From Acidimicrobiaceae bacterium (GTDB lineage: Bacteria; Actinomycetota; Acidimicrobiia; Acidimicrobiales; Acidimicrobiaceae), in NCBI GenBank assembly GCA_013044385.1, contig JABEUN010000093.1, positions 1 through 51,649 of the forward strand: a stretch of DNA of 51,649 nt, in the 5' to 3' direction. The translations under genes were made by a program, and so were the position numbers. Positions 1 to 8,722 of the stretch are shown here, piece by piece. The notes below the pieces were generated by a model. The model had not been told where the DNA came from, made no database searches, and was given only the letters and a program-made list of their open reading frames with translations. How positions within the stretch are numbered: position 1 is the first letter of the stretch; every line of letters begins with the position of its first letter.

Positions 1-555
1 AAACTAGATACTTTGCATCGCACATACTCCAGCGTCCGACTACGTCGGCAGAATTTCCGACCTAAGTTGCCAGGATGATCATCGCAATCCGGCAACCGAT
101 CATGGGCCGGGTAAAATGAATCAGGCGCAAGTGCAAGATGCGATCAATCACCGTCAGGGCCACATTGCAATGGTGATATCCAGCCACCGGTCATAATCAC
201 CAAAACTGAAGTTCCAGTCACGATCTCCAGGGGTGGAAACCCGGCGAATCACCGTCTATCAGCCAGGGTTGCTGATTTGACAAATAGCTGGAGATTTGCA
301 CGACACCACGATCAAGACGTCCCATATTTGATGATGAGCAAAGTTTGAAGTCGTTCCACCAGCCTGTTATTACCTACGGCTTCCTGCCCAACACAAATTG
401 GCCTAAGCCCAAGGAAATGGACACCCAGGGAGCCTCTCTCTGGCAAATTGCACCAAGTCAATTCGACGCCGGTGCAGCAATTCTCAAGCCTAAGTAGTTA
501 GATAAGGGTTTAGCTCAGGAAGCCGGAACGGACCAGGCTTGGGTTACAGGCTGAA
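1..555. other. Gene-poor left edge, possible decayed coding DNA
   Basis: No intact gene is visible here. On the plus strand three short open stretches in different frames follow one another. One begins at an ATG near 116 and stops near 198. The next runs from about 180 to 350. The last runs from about 290 and ends at a TAG near 497. The translated stretches have ordinary protein-like composition, for example LPNTNWPKPK near 400. This could be a frameshifted remnant of one gene, but I do not recognise the family and chance open frames are not excluded. Confidence 0.2.
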
Positions 556-1005
556 TCAGATTGAGCGAAGAAACTCCAACGCTCCATCGGCATGGGAATT
601 CATATTCGTCTCAGACTTGAAAGCAGCAACGACCCTGCCGTCAGTTCCGATAACGAAGGTATGCCTCTTCACTTTGAGCAGGTTCACCGCTCTTTTCACC
701 CCGAAGCTCCTGGCGACCACCCCGTCTGGATCAGATAAGAGTGGGTAATCGAAACCGTGCTTATCCGAGAACTGCCGCTGCTTTTCTACCTTGTCCATAC
801 TTATACCGACCCTCTGAGCACCGAGTTCACCGAACTCACGTCCGAGATCTCGAAAGTGACAGCTCTCCACTGTGCAACCTTTGGTCATGGCCGCCGGATA
901 GAAGAAGAGTACAATTGGACCCTTTTCCAGAAACTCGCTCAGCGATCTTGTCTTTCCATCCTGATCATCGAGTTCGAAATCCTGAACTCTGTCCCCGACT
1001 TCCAT
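556..1005 (-). CDS. bcp: Peroxiredoxin of the BCP/PrxQ type
   Basis: A cytoplasmic thiol peroxidase that would reduce hydrogen peroxide and organic hydroperoxides. The 149-residue length is typical of bacterioferritin comigratory protein/PrxQ. The peroxidatic cysteine is Cys44 in the motif FFYPAAMTKGCTVESC, and a second cysteine, Cys49, sits five residues later as in E. coli BCP, giving an atypical two-cysteine mechanism. The usual P-x-x-x-T/S-x-x-C context is kept (P37, T41, C44). The ATG start at 1005 has AGGGGA about 8 nt upstream. The gene follows the alternative-oxidase-type gene on the same strand after 125 nt, so co-transcription is possible but not certain. Both would limit oxidative stress. 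Confidence 0.9.
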   Translation of the reverse strand: MEVGDRVQDFELDDQDGKTRSLSEFLEKGPIVLFFYPAAMTKGCTVESCHFRDLGREFGELGAQRVGISMDKVEKQRQFSDKHGFDYPLLSDPDGVVARSFGVKRAVNLLKVKRHTFVIGTDGRVVAAFKSETNMNSHADGALEFLRSI

Positions 1006-1130
1006 CCCAACGATCCCCTAACTTCAACGTGCCTGATTATGTCAAGAGGAGATCTACTGCCAATATTCCCATCCGCCGATGCGGAGGTAGCCGCTCGCTG
1101 TACTCGCCAAGGCCAAGGCCAAGCGACCTT

Positions 1131-1838
1131 CTAGCGGAATCTTGGCTCCTTCATCCTGGATTCACTCTCGAGTTTGTGCATCCGCTCGTCGTAGCCAATC
1201 TGACGGAAAAGGTCGGCCAAGGATTGGTAGTGGCCATATTCCGAAGCAAACTGTGAGTGGAAAGGTCTTGTCTCCCAATCGGGGTGCTCGGTGACCATGG
1301 TCATGTACTCGTGTTCGGCGTGATCTTCAAAGTCCGCGTTGAGCCTGTAACTGAGTGATGGACGTATCACGTAAAGGAGTACCGAAACCTGGTAGTAGAT
1401 AAAGGAGATTATCTGAGGCAGGACGGTATAGAGGAGGAAACTCTCCTTGATGCCTTCCCCATCGATCAGTTCCTCGAGAAGCAACAAGTGCCACTGCTCG
1501 TTGTCCTGCTGCTGCCTTGCCTCCAGAACTCGGTCATGAATTCGTCGAGCCATCGAAACCCGGTCTGAGACGTGAGTGATCGCAATATATGCAACCTGTT
1601 CCCAAGACTGATAAGGCACCCTTGCCACTAGTTCCAAGACCCTGAACTTGGATAACGTTCGGGGCTTACCGTAAACGAGGTCAAGGCTACCGAAGAGAAT
1701 GCGCGCAAGAATTCCATAACGGCGGCGAGCCGAATTCAACGTGTTCGACTGCTCCTTTAAACGCTGCGCTGCGGTCAGGGATCCGATTGCGCCGTGGCTT
1801 CCCTCGGAGGATGCACCTCCGTCGAGTGAATCAAGCAC
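1131..1838 (-). CDS. Alternative-oxidase-type diiron protein (AOX/PTOX-like)
   Basis: Probably an interfacial membrane quinol oxidase that passes electrons from quinol to oxygen without pumping protons. All six diiron ligands expected for alternative oxidase can be placed in order: Glu69 in VLELVARVP, Glu114 and His117 in NEQWH, Glu171 in ADFEDHAEHEY, and Glu218 and His221 in DERMH. A hydrophobic amphipathic stretch around residues 138-160 would embed in one membrane leaflet. The length (235 residues) matches bacterial members and is shorter than plant AOX, which carry targeting peptides. The GTG start at 1838 is chosen because GGAGG lies 6-7 nt upstream. The peroxiredoxin downstream fits a role in oxygen or redox stress. 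A different substrate for this diiron fold cannot be excluded. Confidence 0.8.
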   Translation of the reverse strand: MLDSLDGGASSEGSHGAIGSLTAAQRLKEQSNTLNSARRRYGILARILFGSLDLVYGKPRTLSKFRVLELVARVPYQSWEQVAYIAITHVSDRVSMARRIHDRVLEARQQQDNEQWHLLLLEELIDGEGIKESFLLYTVLPQIISFIYYQVSVLLYVIRPSLSYRLNADFEDHAEHEYMTMVTEHPDWETRPFHSQFASEYGHYQSLADLFRQIGYDERMHKLESESRMKEPRFR

Positions 1839-2192
1839 CTGAAACCTCCATTCTCATCTTGCTCGTACTGTCGACATAGCAGGATCAAAAGGCCGATGCG
1901 AGCCTAGTCCCAGCGACACCCGTTTTACAGAAAGGGAAGGGCGTCTATACAAATCCGCTGCTCTAGATACTAACTGAAGGCAATCTTCTCTCCTCATCGA
2001 GCCAACATCTATAACCGGATCAAGTGGGTCAGCTAGTCGACGAAATTGCTTACAGAACTTCACATGTGCAATCAACGGCGGCAAACCACGCTCAACTCGG
2101 CACAGCAAAAACCATGAATCGATCCCATGACAAACCATCCAAGTCACCTAAGCGGTAGCAAGGAAGTAGTCTCTCAATCCGGAAGGGAAACG
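1839..2192. promoter_or_regulatory. Divergent intergenic region between AOX-like and arfB genes
   Basis: This 354-nt gap lies between two divergently read genes and must hold their promoters. I see no repeat, hairpin or confident promoter hexamer pair. The only long reading frame (1854-2147, minus strand) has no recognisable motif or good ribosome site. Confidence 0.35.
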
Positions 2193-2606
2193 ATGACGTT
2201 AGCAATCGAACTAGATAACGGGTTGCAAGTCTCAGCCGAGGACCTCGAATGGAAATTCGCACGATCGGGTGGACCTGGTGGACAACATGTCAACACCTCC
2301 GATACCAAGGTGATCCTTGTCTGCAGGTTAGAACACCTACGCGGTCCAGTCCGACTTGTCGAGCGCGTTCAAATGAATGCTGGCTCAGATTCCCTCAGAG
2401 TATCCGTGTCCTCAAACAGATCGCAGTGGCGCAACCGCATTGAAGCCACCGAACAGATGAAGCAACAACTACTTGCGCTCTCCGAGAACGTTGCCCCCCG
2501 GGTGCCGACTCGGATTCCCTTCGCATCAAAGAGGCGGCGTGTCGAAGACAAACGACACGCTTCTGACAAGAAACGTCTCAGAAGACAACCCGGCAGCTGG
2601 GACTGA
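2193..2606 (+). CDS. arfB: Peptidyl-tRNA hydrolase ArfB (YaeJ-like), GGQ domain
   Basis: A release-factor-like rescue protein that would enter stalled ribosomes lacking an A-site codon and hydrolyse the peptidyl-tRNA ester. The catalytic GGQ is at residues 29-31 in ARSGGPGGQHVNTSDTKV, a hallmark of class I release factor domain 3 and ArfB. There is no codon-recognition domain, and the C-terminus is a strongly basic tail (KRRRVEDKRH and KKRLRR) as in ArfB, where it occupies the mRNA channel. The ATG at 2193 is preferred to the longer frame from 2127 because GGAAGGGA lies just upstream and the protein then starts immediately before the conserved domain (137 residues). It appears monocistronic. 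Confidence 0.88.
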   Translation: MTLAIELDNGLQVSAEDLEWKFARSGGPGGQHVNTSDTKVILVCRLEHLRGPVRLVERVQMNAGSDSLRVSVSSNRSQWRNRIEATEQMKQQLLALSENVAPRVPTRIPFASKRRRVEDKRHASDKKRLRRQPGSWD

Positions 2607-4286
2607 CCTGAACCTTCCCTCACCAGAGAAAGAGAAGCAGGCGCAGTCGGACCCGGCAGCCTAATCGAACAGCCCGGTCTCAACGAAGCTGCATCACACC
2701 TTCAAGCGCATACCGAATTCTCCTGTTTAAATTGGGACGAAGTGCTAAACCGATGACACAAACGGGCCATATTCAAATCGTCAACGCCGGCGATCCAGTG
2801 GTTGAGATCCGATGAACCTTGAGCAGTCAAGACATATTCGATTTGAATGAATCCGAATCCACGATTAGCGACAAGGACTAAGACTCCCACGGTAACTCAA
2901 ACATGGTTCAGAGCGACAACTCTGGCATCCCCATGGGACGGACCAGCCTAGGCAGACCTATCGTTCTCGACTGCCGTAACATCAGCTGGGATCAGACGGA
3001 AGAACTCCGCAGGTTCCCTTCTGACGGTGGTGCAATTTGTGGTCAATCTATGAAGCGGTGACCTTCTAATCCACAAAGACATGGCTCACTCCCCCGAAAC
3101 TTATGTTGTACTCCACCAGGATCGAGCTGTGTTCATAGCGGTAGTAGGCGGCAGAACTCTGAAAACGGAGTTCGTTGCCCTCTCTCTGCGGACAGATCTA
3201 GCTGCCCTCAATGACGATCGACCCGAGAATTGACGCCTACCCAGTCGCGGTTGCTAAGACCACACGTCTTGCTGAAAAAGCCGCGATACCGAGGTCTGTT
3301 GATATGTAAGAGTTACTCGCGTCCAGCGGGCCGAGTAGCACTAACTTCCCACGATTGGGCAGTGGATCCCCATCTCTATGTACTCAATTATCAAACGTCG
3401 ATGGGTGGGATAAAGTACGATGCCGAACCCTTCAAGTTAGGGCCCCAATGAAAACTCCGCTGGTTCAATTCGCAGCAGTTACCCGATAGATCCTGAGGGA
3501 TCTCATCTCCGCCTGAAACACAGCCACTTAGTGCACTCCCGAGCGACCAGTTCCCCCCCGAAGTGTCATGACTAACCATCGCATTGCCATCGAAGCCTCA
3601 GCTCAAGTCGACCTTTGTATCAGCCGCCGCCAGATCGGCAAATTAGTCGTTTTCCGAGACCCATTGAACAGTCACGGGAGAGACAAATCTGCTCCGGCAA
3701 TGTCAGCCTCCGAGACAATGAGGCTCCGATGGAGCAGCCGCTTGGTACATTCGCGCACCTAAATAAAGTAAAAGTCGTTGACGTTAGAAAATCGGTTCAG
3801 GGGCCAATCAGATTCGCATCAGAGACTCAAGCGTCTTGCCCACTGCATCCTAGGACGGCACCGAGGCGCGTCCAGCCGACAGTGAAGCTCTGATCATTAG
3901 AGACTGTCAAATCCCGAGACAGAGCCAGGTCCAATAAATGTAGCGGACCATCGCTATCGCTATTTCAGCTGGTTAACCACTATCACCCATATTGGAACAT
4001 TTGCGATGTCACAATTTAAGAGCCAACGGCTTCATATAGGTTTCGCAACGACTCTTGTGAGCTTATCTTGTCCATTAGACAATTTTTGAGTTATCCCATC
4101 CGGACCATCCTCGGTTCAGTCACCTATCGCAAATCGAGAGCTTGCTCGAGCCACTCCCTAACTAGGTCACTTTAAAACCAATATCACAGCGCTGTTGCAG
4201 ATCTGTTACGTCATGGTTAAACCAGCTTCTGGGAGTCTCCTCATACCTAGCATCTATCCCATCGACTTGTATGGGGAGTTTCAGGA
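2607..4286. other. 1.7-kb region without a credible gene
   Basis: The frames here are short, lack ribosome sites and match no family I know. The best candidate small ORF (3081-3233) is listed separately. Two near-identical motifs in opposite orientation, CAGCTGGTTAACCA at about 3966-3979 and its reverse complement with one extra base at about 4213-4227, lie upstream of the ridA gene and could be regulator sites. The region is unusually long for a bacterial intergenic space and may be decayed coding DNA. Confidence 0.4.
3081..3233 (+). CDS. Possible 50-residue ORF or gene fragment
   Basis: An ATG-initiated frame encodes 50 residues with a balanced, protein-like composition (central stretch YVVLHQDRAVFIAVVGG, then a leucine-rich helix-like end). 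No clear Shine-Dalgarno site is visible; the sequence before the start is CACAAAGAC. I do not recognise the family. It could be a fragment of a larger lost gene, because the surrounding 1.7 kb is otherwise empty. Confidence 0.2.
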   Translation: MAHSPETYVVLHQDRAVFIAVVGGRTLKTEFVALSLRTDLAALNDDRPEN

Positions 4287-4709
4287 TTGAGCAAGCAGAT
4301 TATCAGGTCAAACTTCACGCCCGACGAAGGTGTTCCGGCTCCCGTGGCATCCTACAGTCACACAGTGACCTATGGAGACCTGCTCTTCGTAACAGGTCAG
4401 ATGCCAATTGATGCTAAGACAGGAGCACTTGCCGAAGGTGGGATAGTTGGCCAGACACACCAGGTCATGGCAAACCTCAAAGCAGTCCTAAAGGCTGCAG
4501 GGACCAACTTGGAAAGAACCCTCATGGTTCGAGCCTATCTTTCGTCAATGGAACTGTTCGAGGCGTTTAACGACGTCTATGCCACATATTTTGTCGGCAA
4601 TCTGCCTGCAAGAACCTGTGTCAGTGTTACCGGAATGGCCTGTCACGCCGACCTGGAGATCGACCTGATCGTCGGAGTGGGCGACATGGACCCAAGGAGT
4701 TCAAATTGA
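4287..4709 (+). CDS. RidA family (YjgF/YER057c/UK114) deaminase
   Basis: A small trimeric cytoplasmic enzyme of a family that hydrolyses reactive enamine/imine intermediates or related metabolites. It is 140 residues long. The conserved arginine that binds the substrate carboxylate lies in LPARTCVSVTG, and a C-terminal acidic residue follows in the segment DLEIDLI. The start is TTG at 4287, with GGGGAG at 4273-4278 and AGGA just upstream; the nearby ATG at 4271 is out of frame. The stop codon overlaps the TTG start of the amidase gene by 3-4 nt, so the two are translationally coupled. A role in processing an amine or amide breakdown product alongside the amidase is a reasonable inference. The exact substrate is unknown. 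Confidence 0.88.
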   Translation: MSKQIIRSNFTPDEGVPAPVASYSHTVTYGDLLFVTGQMPIDAKTGALAEGGIVGQTHQVMANLKAVLKAAGTNLERTLMVRAYLSSMELFEAFNDVYATYFVGNLPARTCVSVTGMACHADLEIDLIVGVGDMDPRSSN

Positions 4710-5821
4710 AGCTAGCCACCACCGACACTTCATTGATCGCAGGAAAGTACATACCCTCAAATCCAGACAACGTCCTCTGGGGAGAGATACCGTCCTCGAA
4801 GGACGGAGCTATTGCGAGGTTGACCTCAGGCGAAATCGTAACCATAGACACGGTCTCTCATGAGGGAATGATGGAAGACCAGGGTCGCGATCCGGCCACC
4901 TGGTTTGCTTCAAGGGGTGTCGACCCTTCGCTCATACCCAACGATGTAATTGACATAGCTAGGGACTTCAAGGGCAGAAATGCTGAGTCTGACGGACCCC
5001 ACATAGTCACCGGTCCGATCGAGATAGTCGACGCGCATCCGGGCGACATCATTAAAGTCGACTTCCTCGTTCTGGAACCAAGAGTACCTTTTGGCGTAGT
5101 CTCCTCACGTCATGGATTCGGAGCTCTCGCCGGCGAGTACCCCACTGCAACACACCCCCCACTCGGAGACCCTGCCATAGAGGCGCCTGGCATGGTATGC
5201 GTCATGTGTGAACTGGATCTACGTTCAGCTATACCTCAAATCACCATCCAGCCGCGAGGCGGAACACCGCCACTTCAGTTTCCGTTCGCACCATTTCTGG
5301 GATTGATAGGCGTCACGCCTGATTCGACGTCAAGACTCAATTCAATACCCCCCGGTGATTTCGGCGGCAACATGGATATCAGAAACCTCGTCGTCGGAAG
5401 TTCCCTTTATCTGCCGGTTCAGGTACCCGGAGCGGGACTGTTCATGGGCGATCCACACTTTGCACAGGGTCACGGAGAGGTGGCACTGACAGCGGTCGAG
5501 GCGTCACTACGGGCAACTCTCATGATCACACTCATCAAGGCAGATCGGGCAAAGCAAATTCTAGGTAGTCTGACGAGGCCATTTGCCGAGGATGACTCCT
5601 ACTGGTACTGCGTCGGAATGGACAGAGATCTGAATACTGCGATGAGATCCGCTGTCCGTGAGGCAGTCAGATTTATTAACGAACGCTTCGGAATCCAAAC
5701 TGAAGAGGCCGTCGCCTACTTGAGTGCCGCTACCGATTTTGTAGTGACCCAAGTGGTCGACGACGTCAAAGGCGTCCACTGTCAGATCAGGAAGGCCGAC
5801 TTTCGCTCCTACTCCAGCTGA
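4706..5821 (+). CDS. Acetamidase/formamidase family protein (FmdA/AmdA)
   Basis: Predicted to hydrolyse a short aliphatic amide to ammonia and a carboxylate in the cytoplasm. The family shows as a beta-rich fold with HPGDIIKVD near residue 110 and the diagnostic stretch VPGAGLFMGDPHFAQGHGEVALTAVE near residues 235-260, equivalent to the GD.H..QG.GE signature of formamidases. The length (371) is slightly below methylotroph formamidase (about 400). The start is TTG at 4706, coupled to the ridA stop, with AAGGAG at 4694-4699. It converges on the AIM24 gene downstream. The substrate could be formamide, acetamide or a ring-opening amide product; neither active-site detail nor context decides this. 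Confidence 0.88.
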   Translation: MKLATTDTSLIAGKYIPSNPDNVLWGEIPSSKDGAIARLTSGEIVTIDTVSHEGMMEDQGRDPATWFASRGVDPSLIPNDVIDIARDFKGRNAESDGPHIVTGPIEIVDAHPGDIIKVDFLVLEPRVPFGVVSSRHGFGALAGEYPTATHPPLGDPAIEAPGMVCVMCELDLRSAIPQITIQPRGGTPPLQFPFAPFLGLIGVTPDSTSRLNSIPPGDFGGNMDIRNLVVGSSLYLPVQVPGAGLFMGDPHFAQGHGEVALTAVEASLRATLMITLIKADRAKQILGSLTRPFAEDDSYWYCVGMDRDLNTAMRSAVREAVRFINERFGIQTEEAVAYLSAATDFVVTQVVDDVKGVHCQIRKADFRSYSS

Positions 5822-5958
5822 ACCACGAGGTCAAACCTGACCAGAGATGATGGTTTCCGACTCCTCAGAAATTCCGACCAACCTGGACCATCAGAATTAC
5901 CTCAGGACTACCTCTCAAGTGTTTCCTACACCCAAGACGGCTCCGCATCGCAACCGGC

Positions 5959-6723
5959 TCAAATATTCCGTCCAAAAAGCTCTCCAGCGATTCCACCGGC
6001 GATACCACCGGATGCGGCGGCCTGACCTCCATTGTTCGGGAGATATGGCTCGATGGCATGTGCCAATACAGCAAGTGGCATCGACTGCAACCAAACGTCT
6101 CCTGGGCCGGTAAGTGCCACAAGATGGTACCCGTCACCTCCGAAAACAATGTTGGAAAGTCCCTGAACGGTCGTGATCTGAAAGCTCACGGAGTCCTGAA
6201 ACATGCCCACATGGCCCGGATGCACAAGAATCTGCTGGCCAGGTGCGAGGGTGTAGTTTACGATCTCACCTGACAACTCCACCCATGCACTGCCAGAACC
6301 TTCGAGCCTCTGCAGGATGAATCCGGTACGCCCGTATAGACCTGCCCTGAAGGACTGTTGCATACCCACAGTCGGAGTAATCCCATCGGTACCACACAGC
6401 CATCCATCTCGATGGACCAAGAAACCCTTGCCCGGCTCTATATCCACGTTGAAGATCCGTCCTGGCAACTTTGATGCGAATGCGACCATGGCTTGGCCCC
6501 CAGTTGCCTGGTATTTCGTTAGCATCAGGCCCCCGCCACCTACCACTCGCTTGAGCGCCGACAGCATGCCACCTCCAGATGATCCAGAGGAATGCGTGGT
6601 TTGCGACATCGACATATTGGGCGTCATCCACGAGAGTTCACCATGAGTCGAGATGACTGATTCACCAGAGTCGAGAGTCATCTCAAGCACGGGCATGGTA
6701 GTCCCTTTGATCTCAGCTTTCAT
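5959..6723 (-). CDS. AIM24 family protein (TIGR00266-like)
   Basis: A protein of the AIM24/TIGR00266 family, predicted to fold as a beta-helix-like jelly roll. Its function in bacteria is not established. Conserved features are MTPNMSMSQTT near residues 33-43, the glycine-rich loop GGGGLMLTKYQA near 65-76, HPGHVGMFQDSVSFQI near 170 and the C-terminal GPGDVWLQSMP near 215. The C-terminus is glycine/alanine rich. The ATG at 6723 is preferred to TTG at 6753 because GAGGAAG lies 3-5 nt upstream, giving 254 residues. It lies downstream of the SulP gene in the same direction after a 117-nt gap, so they may or may not share a transcript. Confidence 0.8.
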   Translation of the reverse strand: MKAEIKGTTMPVLEMTLDSGESVISTHGELSWMTPNMSMSQTTHSSGSSGGGMLSALKRVVGGGGLMLTKYQATGGQAMVAFASKLPGRIFNVDIEPGKGFLVHRDGWLCGTDGITPTVGMQQSFRAGLYGRTGFILQRLEGSGSAWVELSGEIVNYTLAPGQQILVHPGHVGMFQDSVSFQITTVQGLSNIVFGGDGYHLVALTGPGDVWLQSMPLAVLAHAIEPYLPNNGGQAAASGGIAGGIAGELFGRNI

Positions 6724-6839
6724 TTCTTCCTCGAATCTCTTTACGGAACTCAAATCGCCAACCGGAAAACGTTATCACTATCAAATGGACCCTGCAGTTG
6801 CAGTGGGGAACTGAGGTGAAGTCAAGTACTCTCAGCGGA

Positions 6840-8507
6840 TCACGGTTGCCTTTTGGGATCAACTGCCTCCACAGCATCCTGTACCGTCACGAAGAAGTGG
6901 GCAGACGCAGTAGACGCCCCAAGCGAGGTACCTAGAAATCTCTCCTCGACTTCTGAATCCATCCGCGCCCACACCAGTTTGATGCCGCGATGTTGAAGCT
7001 GTTGGTCAAGACTCACCATCACCTCAGCACCCGTGAAATCTATATCCTCGATACCTGCAGCATCTATCACCAATGCATCCACTTGCGGCTTCTGCTCTGC
7101 CACGGCCGCCAATATCCTGCGGAGAATGAACTGCGCATTACCAAACCAAAGTGGCGCAGTGATCAGATAGACCAGAACGCCAGGTACCTGCTCGGTAGGC
7201 AGTTCGCTCCGCTCCACCCAATGGTCGGTCCCAACCTCTCTCAGAAGCACTCTGTCCTTAGGTCGTGCAGCCAACTTCGTCCTGTAGGCGAGCGAGAACA
7301 GTATGGCCACAATTACGCCCTCTTCCACTCCCAAAAGTGCAACTGCCAGAAGAGCAGCAACTGCCAGAACGAACTCCACCTTGTCGTAGTGCAGAACCGA
7401 CCTAAGTTCCTTGATTCTCAGCAACCTGGTAGCTACTACCATCAGGATCGCCGCAAGAGTCGCATTGGGCAGATCAGTAATTAAGCCAGTTGCCACCAAT
7501 GCCACCAAAAGCATCGCTGCAGCGGCTATCAAGCTCGTCATCTGGCTCTTTCCGCCAGCCCTGACTATGACTGCGGATCTAGGCGGACTTGCATCGACTG
7601 CAAATCCGCCGGTCGCCCCTGCGATCAGACTTCCAACCCCCACACCGACAAGGTCCGATGCAACGTCTGGCGCCTCGCCCGTCGAGGAAGCCACGAGTCT
7701 CGAGGTTGCTGCAGTCTGAACAATGGTCACATAGGCAACGGTGACCGCAGCTCCCAATACCAGCTTGAGATTGCTCAAATCTATCGGAGGTAGACCCAAC
7801 GAAGGCAGCCCTCCTTTGACAACCCCCAAGACAGAGACTCCTTTGCCCTTTAAACCAAAAGCCGGGACAATCAAAATCGACGCAACAAGGGCGATAAACG
7901 GACCTGGTATTCGACGGTCGATTCGTTCCGAAAAAAAGACAACCAATATCACGCCGGCGGCTATCGCCAAACTCCAAGGATGGATACCACCGATATTGCG
8001 GGCAATAGAGCCAAACTTGCCCAAGAGCGTGGTTCCACCCCGCTTTATACCGAGTGCATTTGGAAGTTGACCGACGGCTATGTCCACCGCGATACCCGCC
8101 AGAATCCCATCCACGATCGGCGTCGACATCAGATCCGCGACCCACCCCATCCTCAGTAGTCCCGATAACACGACGAAAATTCCGGCCAAGATTGCAACCA
8201 GCGAAACAAGGTGCTGGTATTTGACGGAATCCACAGGCGCCAAAAGGATGATTACCGAAGCAAATACGGGTGCGACCGTAGAATCCGCACCGACTGACAT
8301 CTGCCGTGTGACCCCGAAAATGGCTATACCTATCGAGCCAGCAATGAATGCATACATTCCAATGAGGGCTGGCATACCGGCCAGTCGTGCGGTTGCTATC
8401 TGTTCAGGAATGGCTATCGAGATCAACGCGAGTGCTGCTACTGTGTCCTTTCCGAGCCAGGATCGATGGTAACCTCGCATAGTTGTGGCAATACTCACTC
8501 TGGTCAT
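6840..8507 (-). CDS. SulP family anion transporter with C-terminal STAS domain
   Basis: An inner-membrane secondary transporter of the SulP/SLC26 family, which move sulfate, bicarbonate or other anions. About 10-12 hydrophobic segments fill residues 15-420, beginning with LGKDTVAALALISIAIPEQI, the family's first-helix signature (usually AG...A...IPQ.MAYA). A cytoplasmic STAS domain follows, with VDALVIDAAGIEDIDFTGAEV as its nucleotide-binding-like core. The ATG at 8507 with GGAG about 5 nt upstream is preferred to the 31-codon extension to 8600, which would add a basic, non-conserved N-terminus. Sulfate would be useful for the sulfotransferase encoded 35 kb away. A carbonic anhydrase also occurs in the window, so bicarbonate is an alternative substrate. 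Confidence 0.88.
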   Translation of the reverse strand: MTRVSIATTMRGYHRSWLGKDTVAALALISIAIPEQIATARLAGMPALIGMYAFIAGSIGIAIFGVTRQMSVGADSTVAPVFASVIILLAPVDSVKYQHLVSLVAILAGIFVVLSGLLRMGWVADLMSTPIVDGILAGIAVDIAVGQLPNALGIKRGGTTLLGKFGSIARNIGGIHPWSLAIAAGVILVVFFSERIDRRIPGPFIALVASILIVPAFGLKGKGVSVLGVVKGGLPSLGLPPIDLSNLKLVLGAAVTVAYVTIVQTAATSRLVASSTGEAPDVASDLVGVGVGSLIAGATGGFAVDASPPRSAVIVRAGGKSQMTSLIAAAAMLLVALVATGLITDLPNATLAAILMVVATRLLRIKELRSVLHYDKVEFVLAVAALLAVALLGVEEGVIVAILFSLAYRTKLAARPKDRVLLREVGTDHWVERSELPTEQVPGVLVYLITAPLWFGNAQFILRRILAAVAEQKPQVDALVIDAAGIEDIDFTGAEVMVSLDQQLQHRGIKLVWARMDSEVEERFLGTSLGASTASAHFFVTVQDAVEAVDPKRQP

Positions 8508-8722
8508 TGCTCTCCAGCTGTAGTTGAACCTTTTGACACCGTACTTACTTTGCAGGCAGCGTGCTATTCGGTTACGCCTAACTGCCCAAAAATTTGGCAA
8601 CGGTAATGAATTACAACTGCTACGGCGACAGTTTTGAAAAGACTACTAGAACCAACTCGGGCCAATATTGCAGATTCAGTCGAACTTCTGACCGGTCCAC
8701 AATTGAGGTCCACACCTAGGAA
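8508..8722. promoter_or_regulatory. Gap upstream of the SulP gene with a direct repeat
   Basis: The heptamer GGTCCAC occurs twice, at 8694-8700 and 8707-8713, separated by AATTGA. A 13-bp spacing of direct repeats resembles a regulator half-site pair, lying about 190 nt upstream of the SulP start and just beyond the end of the acyl-CoA synthetase gene. No regulator is implicated. Confidence 0.3.

Noticed and set aside
741-1256. Plus-strand open frames of 125-171 codons over the peroxiredoxin gene
   Set aside because: They are antisense shadows of a clearly conserved minus-strand gene and have no domain signal.
6266-6631. 121-codon minus-strand frame inside the AIM24 gene
   Set aside because: It overlaps the AIM24 coding frame on the same strand and has no recognisable family.
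7579-8145. 188-codon minus-strand frame within the SulP gene
   Set aside because: Composition is rich in Arg, Cys and Trp as expected for an out-of-frame shadow; the SulP frame is conserved throughout.
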